The notes under the pieces are model-generated. The model was not told the DNA's origin. It ran no database searches and was given only the letters and a program-made list of their open reading frames with translations. A stretch of DNA of 64,000 bases from positions 4,846,001-4,910,000 of the forward strand of contig NC_018645.1 of NCBI RefSeq assembly GCF_000307105.1, given 5' to 3'. Both the position numbers and the translations under genes were made by a program. Origin of the DNA: Desulfobacula toluolica Tol2. GTDB taxonomy: Bacteria > Desulfobacterota > Desulfobacteria > Desulfobacterales > Desulfobacteraceae. The first letter of the stretch is position 1; every line of letters begins with the position of its first letter. This document shows, in pieces, positions 62,280 to 64,000 of this stretch.

Positions 62280-64000
62280 ATGATAGAGAAGATTGCACAT
62301 TTTATTGTTAATCGCAGGTTATTGATCGCCATATTGATGTTTATAGCCACGAGTTTTTTTTTGTACAATGCGCTGCAGATCCCAATTAAAACATTTTTTC
62401 CGGATCTGTTGCCACAAAACCACCCCTTTGTGAAACTCATTAAAAAGCATCCCAAGTTTGGCGGAACCAATAGTGTGATTGTCGGGTTGGAGGTCAAAAA
62501 CGGGGATATTTTTACGCAAAAAACCCTTCAGAAAATCATTGATTTCAGCAATGATCTTTATTTTCTTCCCAGTGTTGACCGAACAAAAGTGATGTCCCTT
62601 GGCGTTAACAAAGTAAGAAATGCCAAGATTACCTCCTGGGGCATATCAAGCCCCTCTATCTTATTTCCGGAAGCACCCAAAACAAAAGAAGGGATTGATC
62701 AGCTCAAAGCGGATGTCTACAGCAACCCAACCTATTACGGAAACCTGGTGAGCCTGGATGCCAAAGTAGCCTTGCTTAAAATGGGTTTTTTTGAAGACAA
62801 ACTGCAACCTCGTCTAATTTATAAGGAGTTGCAAAAGCTTAAAACCCGCTTTGAGGATGAAAATACAAAAATTCACATTGTGGGAGATCCTTACCTTTAC
62901 GGGGTCATATTCTCATATCTGCCCCAGACCGGCATGTTTTTCGTGATAACCATTGTTGCCATGCTTTTGATCGCCTTTTTGTACACGCGAAGTCTGCGTT
63001 TGATTCTGATACCCATGACTTCTGCCTGTATTTGTGCAATCTGGGGGCTTGGCTTTATACAATTGCTGCACTTCAACCTGGACCCGTTGATCCTGGTAAT
63101 TCCTTTATTGATCAGTGCCACTGCCCTGAGCCATTCCATCCAGTTCAACAGGCGGGTCAACGAAGAATATGCGTCTACAGGCAACCTTAGAGAAAGCTGC
63201 ATAATAACCATCAAAGGCCTTTTTTTTCCGGGTCTTGGCGGCATACTTACGGACAGCATGGGTATTTTTCTTATTTCCATGATTCCAATTCCTCTGATGA
63301 ATAAACTGGGTCTGTTTATGTTTCTCTGGTGTCTGTCCATGATACCGGTTGTTCTTGTCTTAAACCCTGTGATCAATCTCTATCTCCCTAGAATGAAAAA
63401 TGCTAAAAAATGGAGAGAACAAAGACGAAACGGCTTTATGGAATCTTTCCTGCTGAAAAAAATCGGGGAGATCAACTGCCGGCCAGGTGCATCCTGGGGC
63501 ATTGTATGCGTTTTTTTAGTTTTTGCTGTGATTGCCTTTTATCTGAATATGGACATTAAGGTGGGCAATGTTAATGAAGGAACTCCCATTTTAAAAGATT
63601 CATCCCAGTATAACCAAGATGTGAAATTTATGGCTGAACGCCTTCCCGGCAGTATGAACCCTATGCTTGTGGTGGTGGAAGGAAAGCAAGAGGGTGCCAT
63701 CAAACAACCGGAACTGCTGAAACTGGTGGATCAATTCCAGGCCTGCATGGCAAAGATTCCGGAGGTGACATGCACTCTTTCTATTGTGAATTTGGTTAAA
63801 GGCATTAACATGGCCTTCTGGGAAAATAACCCCAAATATTTCATGCTGCCCGACTCTGCCAGGGGAGTTTACGCCAACCTTCATCTGCTGACCAGTGGCG
63901 GTGCCGAGCCTGGCGATTACGATACCTATTATGATTTTGATTTCAAGAATCTCAATATCACATTGTACGTTGAAAACCACAAGCCAGAGGTCATCAATAA
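62280..64000 (+). CDS. RND/MMPL-superfamily transporter, N-terminal part (3' cut by window edge)
   Basis: The frame is open from ATG 62280 to the window end (573 codons). After a first membrane segment (VNRRLLIAILMFIATSFFLY) comes a periplasmic domain, then a block of five membrane segments (FVITIVAMLLIAFLYT; LILIPMTSACICAIWGLGFI; LILVIPLLISATALSHSI; then two more), a linker and the first membrane segment of the second half near 425 with its periplasmic part. This is the MMPL-type half-repeat layout. TALSHSIQF carries the conserved hydrophobic/polar core of the central segments. It probably works with the preceding propeller protein. The substrate is likely hydrophobic by analogy. Confidence 0.9.
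   Translation, partial: MIEKIAHFIVNRRLLIAILMFIATSFFLYNALQIPIKTFFPDLLPQNHPFVKLIKKHPKFGGTNSVIVGLEVKNGDIFTQKTLQKIIDFSNDLYFLPSVDRTKVMSLGVNKVRNAKITSWGISSPSILFPEAPKTKEGIDQLKADVYSNPTYYGNLVSLDAKVALLKMGFFEDKLQPRLIYKELQKLKTRFEDENTKIHIVGDPYLYGVIFSYLPQTGMFFVITIVAMLLIAFLYTRSLRLILIPMTSACICAIWGLGFIQLLHFNLDPLILVIPLLISATALSHSIQFNRRVNEEYASTGNLRESCIITIKGLFFPGLGGILTDSMGIFLISMIPIPLMNKLGLFMFLWCLSMIPVVLVLNPVINLYLPRMKNAKKWREQRRNGFMESFLLKKIGEINCRPGASWGIVCVFLVFAVIAFYLNMDIKVGNVNEGTPILKDSSQYNQDVKFMAERLPGSMNPMLVVVEGKQEGAIKQPELLKLVDQFQACMAKIPEVTCTLSIVNLVKGINMAFWENNPKYFMLPDSARGVYANLHLLTSGGAEPGDYDTYYDFDFKNLNITLYVENHKPEVIN

Noticed and set aside
1-64000. CRISPR arrays, tRNA or rRNA genes, insertion sequences, prophage
   Set aside because: No regularly spaced repeats, no cloverleaf-like segments and no transposase or phage structural genes were seen on either strand.

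Overview
The window looks like a chromosomal stretch of a strictly anaerobic, Gram-negative sulfate-reducing bacterium of the Desulfobacterales (Desulfobacula, Desulfotignum or Desulfosarcina-like). Reasons: a complete ATP-independent (class II) benzoyl-CoA reductase operon of the tungsten-dependent Bam type with a selenocysteine codon, HdrA/HdrD-like flavin and iron-sulfur subunits, several sigma-54 activators with hybrid sensor kinases, a TonB-dependent receptor behind a cobalamin riboswitch, and moderately AT-rich DNA. The assignment is an inference from gene content, not from a database match.

Layout. 1-2.1 kb: end of a hybrid sensor kinase and its sigma-54 response regulator. 2.3-5.6 kb: a sigma-54 type promoter, a small protein and a chemoreceptor. 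5.9-8.2 kb: two DUF1538 membrane proteins, a PII-like protein and a CBS protein. 8.3-10.8 kb (minus): TonB receptor with cobalamin riboswitch and terminator. 11-13.8 kb: GntR regulator and trpBA. 14-33.1 kb (minus): one very tight six-gene operon built around CapB/PgsB-like ligase and CapC/PgsC-like membrane domains, with a zinc-hydrolase-like protein, a very large TPR/beta-barrel-like envelope protein, another periplasmic protein and a CHASE2 sensor. I think this is the least described system here: a candidate poly-gamma-glutamate-like polyamide synthesis and export machine for a Gram-negative envelope. 33.9-37.7 kb: heterodimeric ABC exporter. 37.8-48.5 kb (minus): bamBCDE(FG)HI operon. 49.2 kb: TetR regulator. 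51.1-53.7 kb: second bamB-bamC pair. 54-59.3 kb: full-length hybrid kinase and sigma-54 activator, paralogous to the pair at the left end. 59.7-64 kb: TauE/SafE permease, small proteins, a YCF48-like propeller and an RND/MMPL transporter running off the window.

How the parts fit. The Bam complex would reduce benzoyl-CoA in the central step of anaerobic aromatic degradation: BamB carries the tungsten active site, BamC passes electrons, and BamD-I form a flavin/FeS module probably driving the endergonic reduction by electron bifurcation. A repeated palindrome CTCCTG-N5-CAGGAG lies both upstream of a good sigma-54 promoter for bamB and upstream of a second sigma-54-like promoter at 59.5 kb, which suggests that one enhancer-binding protein, plausibly the one at 57.9 kb, controls both. 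The TonB, YCF48 and RND genes fit cofactor and hydrophobic-substrate handling in the outer envelope.
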